A stretch of DNA of 64,000 nt from RPQJ01 sp963762315 (GCA_963762315.1 CAVXKO010000004.1:682001-746000); one strand, 5' to 3'; positions 46,775 through 58,375 are shown, numbered from the stretch's first letter. Notes: a model not told the origin generated them from the letters alone. Program-made: numbers and translations.

Positions 46775-47680
46775 GGACCGGCGTCCGGTGCGCCCGCGTG
46801 GTTCGAGGCGACGCTGGCCGATACGCCCGCGCGCAGCCATCTCGACGTCGAGGGGGCCGACATCGAAGTGCTCGCCTGGGGCGAGCGCGGGCTGCCGGGC
46901 CTGCTGCTGATGCACGGCTACACCGCCCACGCCGACTGGTGGAGCTTCATCGCGCCGCAACTCAAGCAGGGCCGCCGCGTCGTAGCGTTCTCACTGTCGG
47001 GCATGGGCCGCTCCGGCTGGCGCGACGCCTACTCGATGGATCAGTACGCGCGCGAAGCCGTCGCGGTCGCGGAGGCCGGCGGGCTGTTCGATGCAGCCCG
47101 GCCGCCGATCCTGATCGGTCATTCGTTCGGCAGCTTCGTGGCGCGTACCGTCGCGCTGCGTAGGGCGAACGGCTCGGTGGAATCGTGCTCGTGGACGGCG
47201 TGCTGGCGGTCCGCGAGAAGCCTCGACGAGTTCGACGGCGTTCCTCGCCGCGGCCATCGGCATGGCCTCCGACGCTCAAGGCCATGGCAAGGTTTCGTTT
47301 TTCACCGGCTCAGCCCTGCGATAATCAGTACATCGCGGACTTCATTGCGCGAACATCGCTGGGCCTGGCATCCAGCGACGCGGGCGAGGAGGGCTGGTCG
47401 TGGCGGTTCGATCCGGACCTGCGCGCCAAGATGGACGCCATGCCGACCAAGGCCTTGTTGTCGCCCTTCGGCTGCCGCCTTGCGTTGATGTTCGGCGATC
47501 GCTCGCTGCTGCTGACGCGCGAGCGGGCCGAACTGCTGCGCCGGGTAACCCCGCCCGACGCGCCGTGGATAGACGTTCCGGACGCCGGTCACCACATCAT
47601 GGTCGATCAGCCGCTGGCGCTGGTCGCCGCGCTGCGCGCGATCCTTGCGGCGTGGCAACCGGTGCCGCATCCGACTTTGA
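46775..47680 (+). pseudogene. Alpha/beta hydrolase (frameshifted)
   Basis: Readable segments are LLLMHGYTAHADWW (HG oxyanion region), ILIGHSFGSFVA (nucleophile elbow GHSFG), LALMFGDRSLL and WIDVPDAGHHIMVDQP (catalytic His). At least three frame changes occur, the clearest between 47160 and 47400. Both ends are approximate: no convincing start codon is visible after the preceding stop, and the likely TGA at 47678-47680 is out of frame by one base. It could be a CoA-thioester or lactone hydrolase; the substrate is unknown. Confidence 0.72.
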
Positions 47681-47717
47681 ATCGCAGTTGCTTCACGAAC
47701 AAGGACGATATCCTGCC

Positions 47718-48169
47718 ATGCACACGCCAGACGCTCTGAAAGCTCGGATCGGCCAGGAAGTCGGGTGTCCGACTGGTGTACGGTGACCAGGCCATGATCG
47801 ACCGCTTCGCCGATCTTACCGACGATCACCAGTGGATCCACGTCGACCCCAACGCCGCCGCCCGGACCCCGTTCGGCGGCACGATCGCGCACGGGTTCTC
47901 GTGCTGTCACTGCTCACAAAGCTGTCGTCAGTCGGTGGACCTGCTGCTCGCGGGCGCGAGCTCGGCCTGAACTACGGGTTCGACAAGGTGCGAATGACCA
48001 ACCCGGTGCGGTCTGGCGAGCCGAATCCGCGGCCGTTTCGTGCTCGCACGGACCTCGTCGAGCGCGGCCGAGACAATGGCTGACCACGCTCGCGGTGAAC
48101 GTCGAAATCGAGGGGCAGGACAAGCCGGCGGTCGTCGCGGAGTGGCTGGGCCTGCAGTGCTTAGGTTGA
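47718..48169 (+). pseudogene. MaoC-like enoyl-CoA hydratase/dehydratase (frameshifted)
   Basis: Hot-dog-fold hydratase of about 150 residues. MHTPDALKARIGQEVG, then the hydratase-2 motif around DDHQWIHVDPNAAARTPFGG and TIAHGF, with the catalytic Asp and His. Continuation KLSS...LGLNYGFDKVRMTNPVRSG is in another frame, and KPAVVAEWLGLQCLG ends at TGA 48167-48169. It would hydrate the enoyl-CoA formed by the dehydrogenases upstream. Confidence 0.8.
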
Positions 48170-48179
48170 GGCGGCGAGC

Positions 48180-49090
48180 GTGAGCATTCGATTCGATGAA
48201 CGCGTCGCGATCGTCACCGGCGCGGCGCCGGGCTCGGGCGCTCCCATGCGCTCGCGCTCGCCGCGCGCGGTGCCAAGGTGGTCGTCAACGATTCGGCGGC
48301 GAGGTGCGACGGCACGGGCGGCTCGTCGGGCCGCGCAGAAGGTGGTCGCGGAGATCCGGGCCGCGGGCGGCGAGGCGATCTCGCACGGCGCCGACGTCAC
48401 CGACCAGGACAGGTCGGGACATGGTGGCGGCGCGAAGGAGCGTGGGGCCGCATCGACATCCTGATCAACAACGCCGGCATCCTGCGCGAAGAGCTTCGCC
48501 AAGATCGAGCTGGCGGACTTCCGCACGGTCGTCAAGGTGCACCTGATCGGCGCGGCTCTGCACCAAGGCGGTGTGGCGCACATGCGCGCGCGCGAACTAC
48601 GGCCGCATCCTGATGACGACCTCGTCGTCGGGGCTCTACGGCAATTTCGGCCAGGCGAATTACGGCGCCGCCAAGACCGGGCTGGTCGGCCTGATGAACA
48701 TGCTGCAGATCGAAGGCGCGAAGAACGACATCCGCGTCAATGCGCTGTGTCCGTCGGCCTCCACGCGAATGACGCAGGGGCTGCTGCCCGAAGCCGCGCT
48801 GGCGCTGCATGACCCCCGAGGCCGTCACGCCGGCCGCGCTGTACCTCGTGAGCGACTCCGCGCCCCGGCGCACGATCCTGAGCGCCGTCGCCGGCGGCTA
48901 CTCGCGAATCGTCATCGGAGACCGCAGGGGTATTCCTGCCCCAGGCCGAACGCACCCCCGAGATCGTGGCGGCACGCGGTTCACCCAGATCGCGGACCTG
49001 ACGACCGCCTCCTGTGCGAGGACCCGGGCCGAACCGGGCTTCAAATTCGTGAAGAAGGCGGCCGAGGCCGCCGGCGTAAAGCTGGGCTGA
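48180..49090 (+). pseudogene. SDR-family 3-hydroxyacyl-CoA dehydrogenase-like (frameshifted)
   Basis: Start GTG 48180 (SIRFDERVAIVTGAA). The cofactor loop GAAPGLGRSHA needs one restored base. Further blocks are ARGAKVVVNDS, IDILINNAGILRE, MTTSSSGLYGNFGQANYGAAKTGLVGLM (Ser, Tyr and Lys of the active site) and a C-terminal extension with FKFVKKAAEAAGVKLG. The N-terminal sequence and the extension resemble the dehydrogenase part of peroxisomal multifunctional enzyme type 2, which acts with a MaoC hydratase like the one just upstream. About 300 residues after correction. Confidence 0.82.
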
Positions 49091-49126
49091 CACGACGACG
49101 ACATTGAACACGCCCACGACCAGTTC

Positions 49127-50462
49127 ATGGCCCGGCCCGGCACGAGCCTGGGCCATGGTTTGCTGCTCGTCGCGGCCTACGCGACCGCCTTTGTCGACCG
49201 GCAGATCCTCACGCTACTGGTCGAGCCCGTGAAGCGGGACCTCGGCATCACGGACACGCAATTCAGCCTGCTGAGCGGTCTCGCATTCACGCTCTTCTAC
49301 ACGGTGATGGGGATCCCTTTTGCGTGGCTCGCGGACCGCGGCTCGCGCCGCAACCTCATCGTCGTCAGCATGACTGTTCTGGAGCCTCGATGACCGCCGC
49401 CTGCGGCATGGCCGAGCAGCTTCGCTGACGCTGTTCCTCGCGCGCATCGGCGTTGGGCGTCGGCGAGGCCGGGCTGTCTCCGCGCCGCCTACTCGATGAT
49501 CTCGGACAGCTTCCCGCCCGAGAAGCGCGCGCGCGCCGCTCGGCGTCTACGCGACCGGCGCGATCGTGCGGCGTCGGCCTCGCGCTGATCATCGGCGGCG
49601 GCGGTCGTGCACTGGGCCAGCTCGGCGCCGCCCGTCGTACTGCCGGTCCTCGGCGAGCTTGAAGACCTGGCAGCTGGCGTTCCTGATCGTCAGCGTGCCG
49701 GGCCCGCTGCTCGCGCTGCTGCTGTTGCGCGGTTCCGCGAGCCGACGCGGCACGAGAAGGCGCGCGCCGTCGATCGCGACGCCGCGCTCGTTCCGTGCGT
49801 TCCTGCGCGAGCGTGGCCTGGCTGTTCGCTGCTGCTCGCAACCGGCTTCTCGCTGGTCGGCGTCTCGCATCGCCGCATACCTGATGCTGGGCGCCCGCCT
49901 TCATGATGCGCGTGCACGGCTGGAGCATCGCGCAGCGTCGGCGCGGTGTACGGCGGGCATCCTGCTCGTCGTGCAGCACCGGCGGCATCCTCGTCGGCGG
50001 CTGGGTGGGTCGACCGGCTCGTCGCGCCAGGCGGCCAGGGACGCCGTGCTCGCGCGTGGCCATCGGTCGGTGCGCTCGCTTGCACTGCCGTTCGCGCATC
50101 GCGCGCGCCGTTCGCGCCCACGGGCGAAATCGCGATGGCCGGCCATCGCGGTCGATGTCGTTCTGCTTTGGCCTGACGCAGGGCCTGCCGCGCCGCGGCG
50201 TTGCAGGCGATCGCCGCCGAACCGGGTCCGCGCGCGGGTGATGGCGCTTTACCTGCTGGTCGGCAACATCATCGCGTTCACGATCGGGCCGACGGGCGTC
50301 GCGCTGATCAGCGACTACGTGGCTGCCGCGATCCCGACGCAAGATCGGCGTCGCGATCGCGTATGCTGTCGGCGGTCGTCGTGCCGCTCGGTGTTGCTCG
50401 CGATCGTGGCGGCGCGCAAGCCGTTCCTCGCCTGTCTGGAGGCCGAGCGCCGCGACGGCTAG
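49127..50462 (+). pseudogene. MFS transporter, spinster-type (multiple frameshifts)
   Basis: Inner-membrane carrier. The first three helices read cleanly: GLLLVAAYATAFVDRQILTLLVEPVKRDLGITDTQFSLLSGLAFT and the MFS loop ADRGSRRNLIVVSM. Later pieces such as GVYATGAIVGVGLAL, FMMRVHGWSIA and MALYLLVGNIIAFTIGPTGVALISDYV lie in changing frames. About 440 residues after correction. It may import or export the substrate of the surrounding pathway. Confidence 0.8.
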
Positions 50463-50488
50463 TCTCCGGCGCGCGATCGGCGTCAGCG

Positions 50489-51989
50489 CTAAGAACGGCG
50501 AGTCGATCCTCGCATCGCGCCAGCGTCGCCGCGCCGCACCTTGCCGGAGTCGTCGCGCAGTCGTTCCCGTGTCGTCTCGAGGCTGCGCGGCAGCTTGTAT
50601 GCGGCGAGCCGAGTGGCGAGGAACTCGCGCATGTCTGCGAATTCCAGCGCGCGGCGCTCCTTCGCGGACCTCGGCGATCGCGTGGATGCGCTGCCCGAGG
50701 TCCGCATCCGGCAGTCCGATCACGACGCTCGCGAGCACCGACGGGTGCGCGTCGATGGCCGCCTCCACCTCGGCCGGGACACACGTTGGCATGGAACTGG
50801 AAAGGATCAGGTCCGTGCTGCGGTCCGCTAGGCTCAGGTACCTGCCTTCGTCGCACGCGACCGAGGTCGCCGAAGCTACTCCGACTCGCTGTTCGTGCCA
50901 GGTTTCGGGCACCGAGACAGCGGCAGGTTCAGCCCTTGCCGTTCCCAGCTGGGCAGGAGCATCTAATCGACTTCGCCAGGCGGCCACGTCACGCCCGGGC
51001 GCCGTCGAGGATGCCGCATCTTCGAGCCTGTCGACGAGGCTGTTCTGATGGATCCCTTGCGTGTCAAGCCATCGCGCCCGCCGACGACCGTTGCCGCGAT
51101 GGCTTCGGTCCCGGAACACACCTCCCATCCGGTCGGGACTGAGCCAGACGATCCACTTCTCCTTGAGCCAGGCCGGGCAGGGCGCCGCGTGTGGCAGACG
51201 ATCTCGAGCGAGGAGACGTCGTACGCGAGCGCTCCGCTCGCCGAGCCGCCAGATGCGATGCATCATCGTCGGACCTGGTACAGCCACTGCGCCCACGATG
51301 CCGCTCGACGAGGCGCAGGGTCTCCGCCGGGTCGAAGCGCGGGGTGATCACGACGTGGCAGCCCCAGCAGAGCGCCTGGTACGCGAGGCCGAACGGCGCC
51401 GAATGGTGCATCGGTCCGGGGATGACGACGGATCGCCGTTTTGCATGCCGAGGGACGGCACGTCGGGATCAGCAACGCCGGCGCGTGGTCGACGATGACC
51501 TTGGGCGGCCGTGCTGCCGCCGCTCGCGATCGCCTTCACGCGTCTCGAACCCGAAGGGGCAGCGGGTCGGCGGACAAGAAGCGCCGTCAGAGCGCCCGCT
51601 CGTCGACCGCTGCGCGCCGCGGCCGCGGCCGCATCGCCGCCGACGACGAGCTTCGGGTTCAGCACCTCCAGCAACGCCTTCAGTTCAGGGCGGCAGACGG
51701 TGCGATACGGGCGCTGGCGTCGCGCCAAGGGACCAGCAGGCGAACGCGACCTCGATGAATGCCGTGCCGTTCGGCAGGGCGATGGCGACGAAGTCGCCTT
51801 CCTCGACGCCGGCCGCCTGCAAGGCGCGGGCACGACGATGGACACGCTCGGCGAGTTCAAGGCGCGTTAACGTCGGTGTTCCCGCAGGTCAGGGCCGGGC
51901 GGTCGGCCTCGCGGGCGGCATGAACGTCGAGCAGGACGCCGATGGACTGCGGAGCCTTCGGTGCAGCCGGAGCGAAGTTGCGGCGCCAT
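50489..51989 (-). pseudogene. AMP-forming acyl-CoA ligase 2 (multiple frameshifts)
   Basis: Read on the minus strand: near the start SIGVLLDVHAAREADRPALTCGN, ELKALLEVLNPKLVVGGD, MHHSAPFGLAYQALCWGCHVVITPRFDP (A3-A4 region), CVPAEVEAAIDAHPSVLASVVIGLPD (adenylation subdomain) and the end LATRLAAYKLPRSLE with DDSGKVRR, the A10 lysine region. Each piece is in a different frame. The likely start is ATG 51989 and the likely end TCA/TGA-type stop at about 50489. About 500 residues. Confidence 0.75.
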
Positions 51990-51999
51990 CGATGCGTCG

Positions 52000-53712
52000 T
52001 CAGCCGCGGCCGGCGGGCGATCGGCCGCGATATGGGCGAGATCTGCGCGCACCACCTTGCCGACGCTGTTGCGCGGCAGTTGCTCGACGATCCGCAGCCG
52101 CTCGGGGTGCTTGAAGATCGCCACGCCCGCGCGCTGGAAGTACTCGCAGACCGATTCGAGGGTCGGGTGCGCGCCGGGTCGCGGCACCACGATCGCACAG
52201 ATGCGTTCGCCCATGATTTCGTCTCGGTAGGCCGCGACGGCGCCCTCGAGCACGTCGGGCATCTGCGAAAGCACGGCATCGAGCTCTTCCGGTGCGATCT
52301 TCATGCCGCCCCGCACGATCAGTCTGCTTCAGCCGGCCGACGAACCGATAGAAACGCAGCTCCAGCCGTCGCCCGCGAGTTCGAAGAGGTCGCCTGTCCG
52401 GAACCAGCCGTCGTCGGTGAACGATTGCGCCGTGATCCGGGCGCGCGGAAATACCGTCGAACACGGTCGGCCCGGTGATCTGCAGTTCGCCCGGCTTGTC
52501 GGCTTCGAGAATTTCGCGGCCCGTCTCCGGATCGATGACGCGAGTGCGGATGTGGACCGGGCGCGGCGGATCCCAGCGGATCTCGTCGCGGCCGAGGCGC
52601 GGGAAAAGGCGAGCGCGGTGGGCCGGATCCTGCGCGTTCGAGGCATTGCTCATCAGCGAGACGCCTCGTTCGAGCCGAAGGCATTGACGACCTCGATGCC
52701 GAATCGATCGCGAAAGCCAGCGATCATCTCCGGGTCCAGGGGCGCCGACCCGGAGCCGATGCAGCGCAGGCTGGACAGATCGACGCTAGCGAGCATCCTC
52801 TCGTCCTTGAGCAGCATGTTGAGCACGGCGGGGGGTGCGATGGCGTATTGGGGCTTCTCTTCCGCGATCTGGCGCAGATAGACGCCGAGGTCGAGCGGAT
52901 GGTGGAGGATGAGCGTGCCCGCGCTGTGCAGCCAGCTCATGAAGCAGCCGCCGATGGCGGCCATGTTGATCAGTGGAAACGGGTTCAGCAGGCGTTCGCC
53001 GCGCTGGATGCCTGCGCCATGGAAGTGGGCGTGACTGATCGAGATCCAGTGATTGTGCGAGCGCGGCACGCCCTTGGGCATGCCCTCCGTGCCCGACGTC
53101 CAGCAGATCGTCGCAATGTCGTCGGCCGATACGCCAAGGCCGGCGGTGTAGTCCCGCAGCGACAGCCGCGCCGCTTCGTCGACGCGGGCGGCCGTGAAAG
53201 GCAGTGTGCCTGGCGGGCGCGTCGTCGCCGAGGCACAGCACCTGAAGCGACCGGCCCTCGGCGAGCGGCACCATGCTCGACGCGTACTCCGTGCCCTTCA
53301 GCGCGCGTACCGTGAGGAGCGCTCGTGCACCGGTCAGCTCGATGATCGGCTGCAGTTCGTGGCGCCGGAACTGCATCGGCACCGGGCTCACGATGATCCC
53401 GAGTTGCAGCGCTGCGAGGTACAGGGCCGGATACTCGGCGATGTTCGGCAACTGAGTAACGAGGACGTCGTCCTGGCCGAGGCCGAGTTCGCGCAGCCGG
53501 AGCATGTAGCCGTCGACCAGGTCGGCAAGCCCGGCGAACGTCAGCCGCTGCGGGGCGCCGCCGACCAGCGCATCGCGGTTCGGCGGGTCGAGCACGGCCG
53601 GCTGCGCGGGGACGTCACGGACGGCCGCAAGGAAGTAATCGGTGATGCGGGTGTCGGACCACCAGCCGCGACTGCGGTACTCTCGAACGAGTTCTTCGCG
53701 GGTCGTGCGCAC
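52000..53712 (-). pseudogene. AMP-forming acyl-CoA ligase 3 (multiple frameshifts)
   Basis: Minus strand. Start probably GTG 53712 (VRTTREELVREYRSRGWW) with CTGGAG upstream. Blocks include ATICWTSGTEGMPKGVPRSH (P-loop), INMAAIGGCFMSWL, LRCIGSGSAPLDPEMI, VVNAFGSNE (A5), DDGWFRTGDLFELAGDGW (A7), FVGRLKQ with IVRGGMKIAPEELDAVL (A8) and LPRNSVGKVVRADL (A10). The likely stop is the out-of-frame TGA at 52000-52002. About 560 residues after correction. It runs head-to-tail into ligase 2. Confidence 0.8.
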
Positions 53713-53842
53713 GTCGGCTCCAGTGGGGAGGGCGAAATCAGTATAGGCAACGCGTCCGGCAGGGGCAACGAAGCGCGGGACTGTTGCGGTGCGTTCGCAT
53801 CCTGTAAGGTTCATTAAAGAAAGTCACTGTGGGAGACCCGCC

Positions 53843-54358
53843 ATGGACCGTCGCCGCTTCATCCGTACGGCCGCTTCCGTTCCGCTCGCGACAGCCGCAA
53901 CAGCCACGGTGGCCGAGGCGAAGTCTGGCAAGCCGGACTACCTCGGCGTGGCCGAGGCGATCATCACGTCGTGGCGCCGCGGCGACCTCGAGGGCATGTT
54001 GACCCACATCGACGACGACATCGTGTGGCACTCGCACGTCGGCAGCCCGCCCCTGGTCGGAAAGCCGGCCATGAGGGAATTCGCGACCAAGCTCATGGGA
54101 GCCATGAAGGACGTGCGCTGGCGCGTCTTCGCCTCGGCGCAGCATGACGATCGCCTCTACCTCGAGGGCGTGGACGACTTCGTCACCACCGAGGGCCGGC
54201 GCGTGGTGCTGCCGTACCTGGGCGTGCTGGTGTTCCGCGGCATGAAGGTCTGCGAGTGGCGCGACTATTTCGACCGCGGCCTGTTCGACCGCCTGAAGGC
54301 GGGCGAGCCGATGCCGGACTACCTGAAGCCGCTCACGGAGCGCAAAGCGCTGTTCTAG
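53843..54358 (+). CDS. Limonene-epoxide-hydrolase/SnoaL-like protein with a Tat-type leader
   Basis: 171 residues, intact within the indel-rich region. The N-terminus MDRRRFIRTAASVPLATAATATVAEA is a twin-arginine-like signal (RRRFIR), suggesting export folded to the periplasm. The NTF2-like domain follows: GDLEGMLTHIDDDIVWHSHVG, VGKPAMREFATKLMG and LPYLGVLVFRGMKVCEWRDYFDRG, a pattern like limonene-1,2-epoxide hydrolase. The start is ATG 53843 with GGGAG upstream. It is a paralog of the partial gene at the right edge. Activity is unknown; the catalytic Asp-Arg-Asp triad is not fully clear. Confidence 0.82.
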   Translation: MDRRRFIRTAASVPLATAATATVAEAKSGKPDYLGVAEAIITSWRRGDLEGMLTHIDDDIVWHSHVGSPPLVGKPAMREFATKLMGAMKDVRWRVFASAQHDDRLYLEGVDDFVTTEGRRVVLPYLGVLVFRGMKVCEWRDYFDRGLFDRLKAGEPMPDYLKPLTERKALF

Positions 54359-54369
54359 GGATCGGCTGC

Positions 54370-55181
54370 CTAGGCGGAAGGGTTGCCGCGCGAAGGGAAC
54401 CACGGCACGAACGCGCTCGTCGTGCGCTCGTACTCGGCGAACGCGGCCGGGCGCTTCTTGCGCATGCGCCGTTCCACGAGGCCGATCCCGAGCGGTCCGA
54501 TGAGGATGTAGGCGAGCGTCAGCGGGCTCGCGATGGCCAGCCAGCCCCAGGGCGTCTCGAGCGCGATCAGGAAGAAGCCGCACCAGACCGTGAACTCGCC
54601 GAAGTAGTTCGGGTGGCGCGAGTAACGCCACAGGCCCTGCTGCATGACCTGGTTGCGGTGGGCGGGATCGCGCAGGAAGCGGCGCAGCTGGATGTCGGCG
54701 ACCGTCTCGATCGTGAGGCCGACGAAGAAGAGCGCCGTCCCGGCCAGGGCGAGGGCGCCGAGCGGCGGCTCGGGGGTCCGCTGCGCCAGGAACAGCGGGA
54801 AGGCGATCAGCACGCCGCTGGCCGCCCCCAGCGACAGGAAGACGTGCGTCAGGCTGTACAGGGCGTAGTTCTTGCCCAGCGATTCGGCGTGCGCGCGCAG
54901 CCGTGCATAACGCGGATCCTCCGCCCCCAGTTGCGCGAGCCGATGTGCCAGGCGAGGCGCGCCGCCCAGACCAGCGTCAGCACGAGCACCAGTGTCTGGC
55001 GGGCCGGATTGCCGTCGCAGACGAAGTAGAACACCACCGCCGTGATCGCCATGCCGACCGGGTACAGCGGGTCGCCGATGCTCGAGTCCCGCATCGCGAG
55101 GCTGATCAGCCAGAGCGTGATCCAGAAGCCGAAGATCGTGCCGGCGCAGATCAGCGCCAGCGTGATGATGTCGCCCGGCAT
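54370..55181 (-). CDS. DUF1295 / steroid 5-alpha-reductase-like membrane protein (one frameshift)
   Basis: About 270 residues with six or seven hydrophobic segments. The start is ATG 55181 (MPGDIITLALICAGTIFGFW) with GGGGAGG six bases upstream. The frame breaks near 54928, where one G seems missing in GGGCGGAGGAT; restoring it gives EDPRYARLRAHAESLGKNYALYS joined to GLWRYSRHPNYFGEFTVWCGFF, the conserved NADPH-binding C-terminal signature (RHPNYFGE). The family reduces or methylates lipid-like substrates; the specific role is unknown. Confidence 0.85.
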
Positions 55182-55194
55182 GCGGCCCTCCCCG

Positions 55195-55951
55195 TCAACG
55201 ACCCGTGCGGATACCGTAGCGTTCAGCATTCGCGCCATGCGCTTCTCGAGCCCCTTCGGGTCGAGTTGCAGCGCCGCGCGCACTTCGACCGCCATCCGGT
55301 CCGTGTCCATTTCGTCGATGTTGCGCGTGATCGCACGCATGCCGGCCCGCGCGATGTCCTCAGGCTTCTCCTTGCCCCCTTCGACGTGCGCCGCCATGCG
55401 CGTATCGACCGAGCCGACGATCAGCGCAATCACCTGCGTCCCCTGGCCCGCCAGTTCCGCGCGAACCGCGCCGGTGAGGCTGCGCGTCGCCGCCTTGGAA
55501 GGGCCGTAGCCGCCCATGTTCGGGATGGGAGTCAATGCGGCCGCGGACAGGACGTTCACGATCGCGCCTCCGCCGTTGCGGCCGAGCACGGCGCGAACGC
55601 CCGGCACATGGCCAGCGTCCCGAAATAGTTGACCTCCATCTCGTCCCGCGCGAGCGACATGTCCGAGGCGCCGAGCAGCGTCTGGTTGGCGAACAGCCCC
55701 GCATTGTTGACGACGAGGTTCACGTCGCCGCAGGACCGGGCGGCGGCTTCGACTTCGGTGGCATCCGTGACGTCGAGTTCGAGCGCGATGCAGCGTCCCG
55801 GAAATGCCTCGGCGAGGTGCGCGGCCGCGCCGGGGTCGCGGCTGCCCGCATACACCTTGCGTGCGCCCGATTCGAGCAACACGCGCACGAAAGCCTCGCC
55901 GATCCCGCGGTTGCCGCCGGTGACGAGTGCGACGCAGCCCTTGATGTCCAT
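55195..55951 (-). CDS. SDR-family oxidoreductase (frameshifted)
   Basis: N-terminus MDIKGCVALVTGGNRGIGEAF with cofactor motif TGGNRGIG, then VNLVVNNAGLF, MSLARDEMEVNYFG, and in another frame IVNVLSAAALTPIPNMGGYGPSKAATRSL with the active-site Tyr and Lys. The frame change is near 55600. No in-frame stop precedes the DUF1295 start; a TGA at 55195-55197 is out of frame by one base, so a second indel probably hides the true end. About 250 residues. Confidence 0.83.
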
Positions 55952-55985
55952 GGTGACGGCTCCGTATCGAAGAATTCAGTCGTCG

Positions 55986-57806
55986 TCAGGCCGGCTTCGC
56001 AGCCGGGAGGATGACTTCGGGAGCGGAAGGGGAGGCGTAGATGCGCTCCACGTCCGCCGCGCGGCGCGCGAGTGCAATCCGCTGGTTGATCGTGCCCTTG
56101 TCCGAGACTTCGTGCTGATCGGCGCTCGGCGGATCCTTCAGCAGGAGCATGCGCTCGACCCGCTCGCTGGCGCCGCGGCCACGATTGAATGCCTGCAGGC
56201 GAGCCGCGAGTTCTCCCCGCAGTTCGTTCGCGTCGGCGCCGATTTCGGCCAGCCCAGCACTGCGACGTAGGAGAGGTTCTCGCCGCAGATCACCAAGTCG
56301 GCGATGAGCGGCGCAAACGCCTCGAGGAGTCGGCGCGCAGGCGTCCGGCGGCGACCCATGTGCCGGTGCCGAGCTTGAAGTCCTCCGCGAGGCGTCCCGC
56401 AAACTTGAGGCCCTTGCGGATGTCGCCCGGATCGTGGAACTGCGGGCGTGCCGCCCGTGCGGTAGAACCCTTCCTCGTCGAAGATCTCGCGATTTGCGTC
56501 CGGGTTCGACAGGTACCCGGGCGTGACGATCTGCCGCGAATGCGCACTTCGTACCGCGGCCATTGGGCACGAGCTTCAAGGTCATGCCGGGCATCGGCAG
56601 GCCGATCCCGAACTCCTCGGTCGGGAAGTAGATGGACATGCAGCCCGAGGTCGTCTCCGTGGCGCCATAGCCGGTCGTGAAGAAGATCCGTGCGCCGATG
56701 GTGTCGATGGCCAGCTTCTGGAAGCGTTCGTACAGCGCCTGGGGAAGGCCGGCGCCGCCGTACAGTGCGATTCGCAGATTGCGAAGAAACTCTGGCGCAG
56801 CTCCGCGTCCTTCTCGAGCGCGTCGACCAGCATCGCGTAACCGAACGGCACGTTGATGTGGAAGATCGGCGGGATTTCCTTGATGTTCCGCAGCGACTCC
56901 TCGAACAGTCCCCGGCATCGGCCGGCCGCCGTCGATGTAGAAGCTGCCGCCGCTGCACAGCGTGGCCAGCTGGTTGCAGGCGCCCGACACGTGGCTCCAG
57001 GGCAGCCAGTCGACCATGACTTCGCCCCAGCCGGCCGTGCGTTCCAAGTACGAGAGCGTACTGCTTCGACGTTCGCGGCGATCATGCGCTGGGTCTGCAC
57101 AACTGCCTTCGGCAAGCTCGTCGACCCGGAGGTCAGGCGTGTGCGGCGGCGTGTGCATCCGGGTCGCTGGCGTGAATCGCATGGGCGACCGCCGGCGTGA
57201 CCTCCGTTGCGAGCACGTCCGCATACGCGACGGCCGGCCGGGCGAGGGCGGCGGGGTGGTGCGGTGACGATCACGGCATCGCCGAAATCGACCGTCTCGC
57301 CGGCACGGCGGAACGCATCGGTCTGCTCGGCAAACCCGACAGCCGGCTTCACGAGCCCGACGACGTCCACGGCGGCCGAAGTCGCCCGGCATCAGCGAGT
57401 AGTTGGCGCTGACCGGGCATACGGGCACGCCCGCCGGCAAAGCCGCCGAACTTGACGACGGCATGCGCGATGGAATTTCCGGAAAGGATCAGCAACGAGC
57501 GGCCCGAGTGGGATCCTGCGATCGAGCAGCCATTGCGTGACCGCATCGGACTCGGCTTTGACTTCGGCGAAAAGATCGGCGAATCGAGGGACCGCCCAGG
57601 GCCGGCGCGCTGCGCGAGGCAGAGGCGGTCGGGATGCTGCGCAACTCGTGCACCCAACTGAGCGGGCGGCTCCAGCACACGCGACGGGCAGCTCGGTGAC
57701 TGGCTCTATGATGAGCGTGCCGTCGCCGCGACGCTCGACGCGCATCTCGGACGATGGGAAGTACGTGGCCCGGAAGGGCGGCGGGGTTGCGCCGATTCCT
57801 GGCCAT
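55986..57806 (-). pseudogene. AMP-forming synthetase, feruloyl-CoA-synthetase-like (multiple frameshifts)
   Basis: Minus strand. Readable parts are YFPSSEMRVERRGDGTLIIEP near the start, LLILSGNSIAHAVVKFGG, MVDWLPWSHVSGACNQLATLC, IALYGGAGLPQALYERFQ, FFTTGYGATETTSGCMS (A5), TPGYLSNPDANREIFDEEGFYRTGD (A7) and DQHEVSDKGTINQRIALARRA at the C-terminus. This order and the HVSG / YGATETTS motifs resemble feruloyl-CoA synthetases. The start is uncertain (ATG 57806 proposed). About 600 residues. Confidence 0.8.
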
Positions 57807-57809
57807 GCG

Positions 57810-58375
57810 CGCCGGAGCGATCGTAGGACAGGTCGGACCGGTCCTTGCGGCCGAGGTGCATGCCCGGTTTCGACAGGATCGAACAGACCGGTGCACCAGC
57901 CTTCGCTCGAGGGGCACGTCGCGGTTCCAATCGAACACCGTGCGACGGTCGGCGATCTTCCATTCGCGCCCCGGCGGTGCTGGAACCGGTCGATCAACCG
58001 GCCGCCCGTGAACGTGTCCGTGCTGCGGCCGTCCGCCGCGAAGCGCGCAAACGTCCAGAGGTAGGTCTCGACCCAGGCCGTGTCGCCGTCGAACTCGATG
58101 TGGCTCGTCCCGAGCAGATGCTGCATCGCGCCCATGCCGGGGATCAGAGGCGCGGGCGCCGTCGACATCTTCGAACGCGTTGCCCGTGTAGTTCCCGCGT
58201 GCTCTTCAATCGCGTCCGGGTGGTAACAGGACTTCAGCAGAGCCGCCGTCGGCGCGGTGGCGGCGCCGCGCGCGTCACGCAACGAGCACGTCGCGGATTT
58301 CCTGCGTTGCAAGACAGCGCTCGAGGCGCGCGCGCATCGCGTCGTCTGCACCAGCGGTTCCCGGTCATCGCGCAT
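57810..58375 (-). pseudogene. SnoaL-like / NTF2-fold protein (frameshifted)
   Basis: From ATG 58375 (MRDDREPLVQT). Recognisable blocks are LLKSCYHPDAIEEHAG, QHLLGTSHIEFDGDTAWVETYLWTFARF, TFTGGRLIDRFQHR, IADRRTVFDWNRD and, in a third frame, KPGMHLGRKDRSDLSYDRSG. The GTSHIEFDGDTAWVETY and VFDWNRD patterns are typical of SnoaL_4-type proteins near aromatic or steroid catabolic genes. It ends close to or overlapping the ligase start; the exact stop is not visible. Confidence 0.75.
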
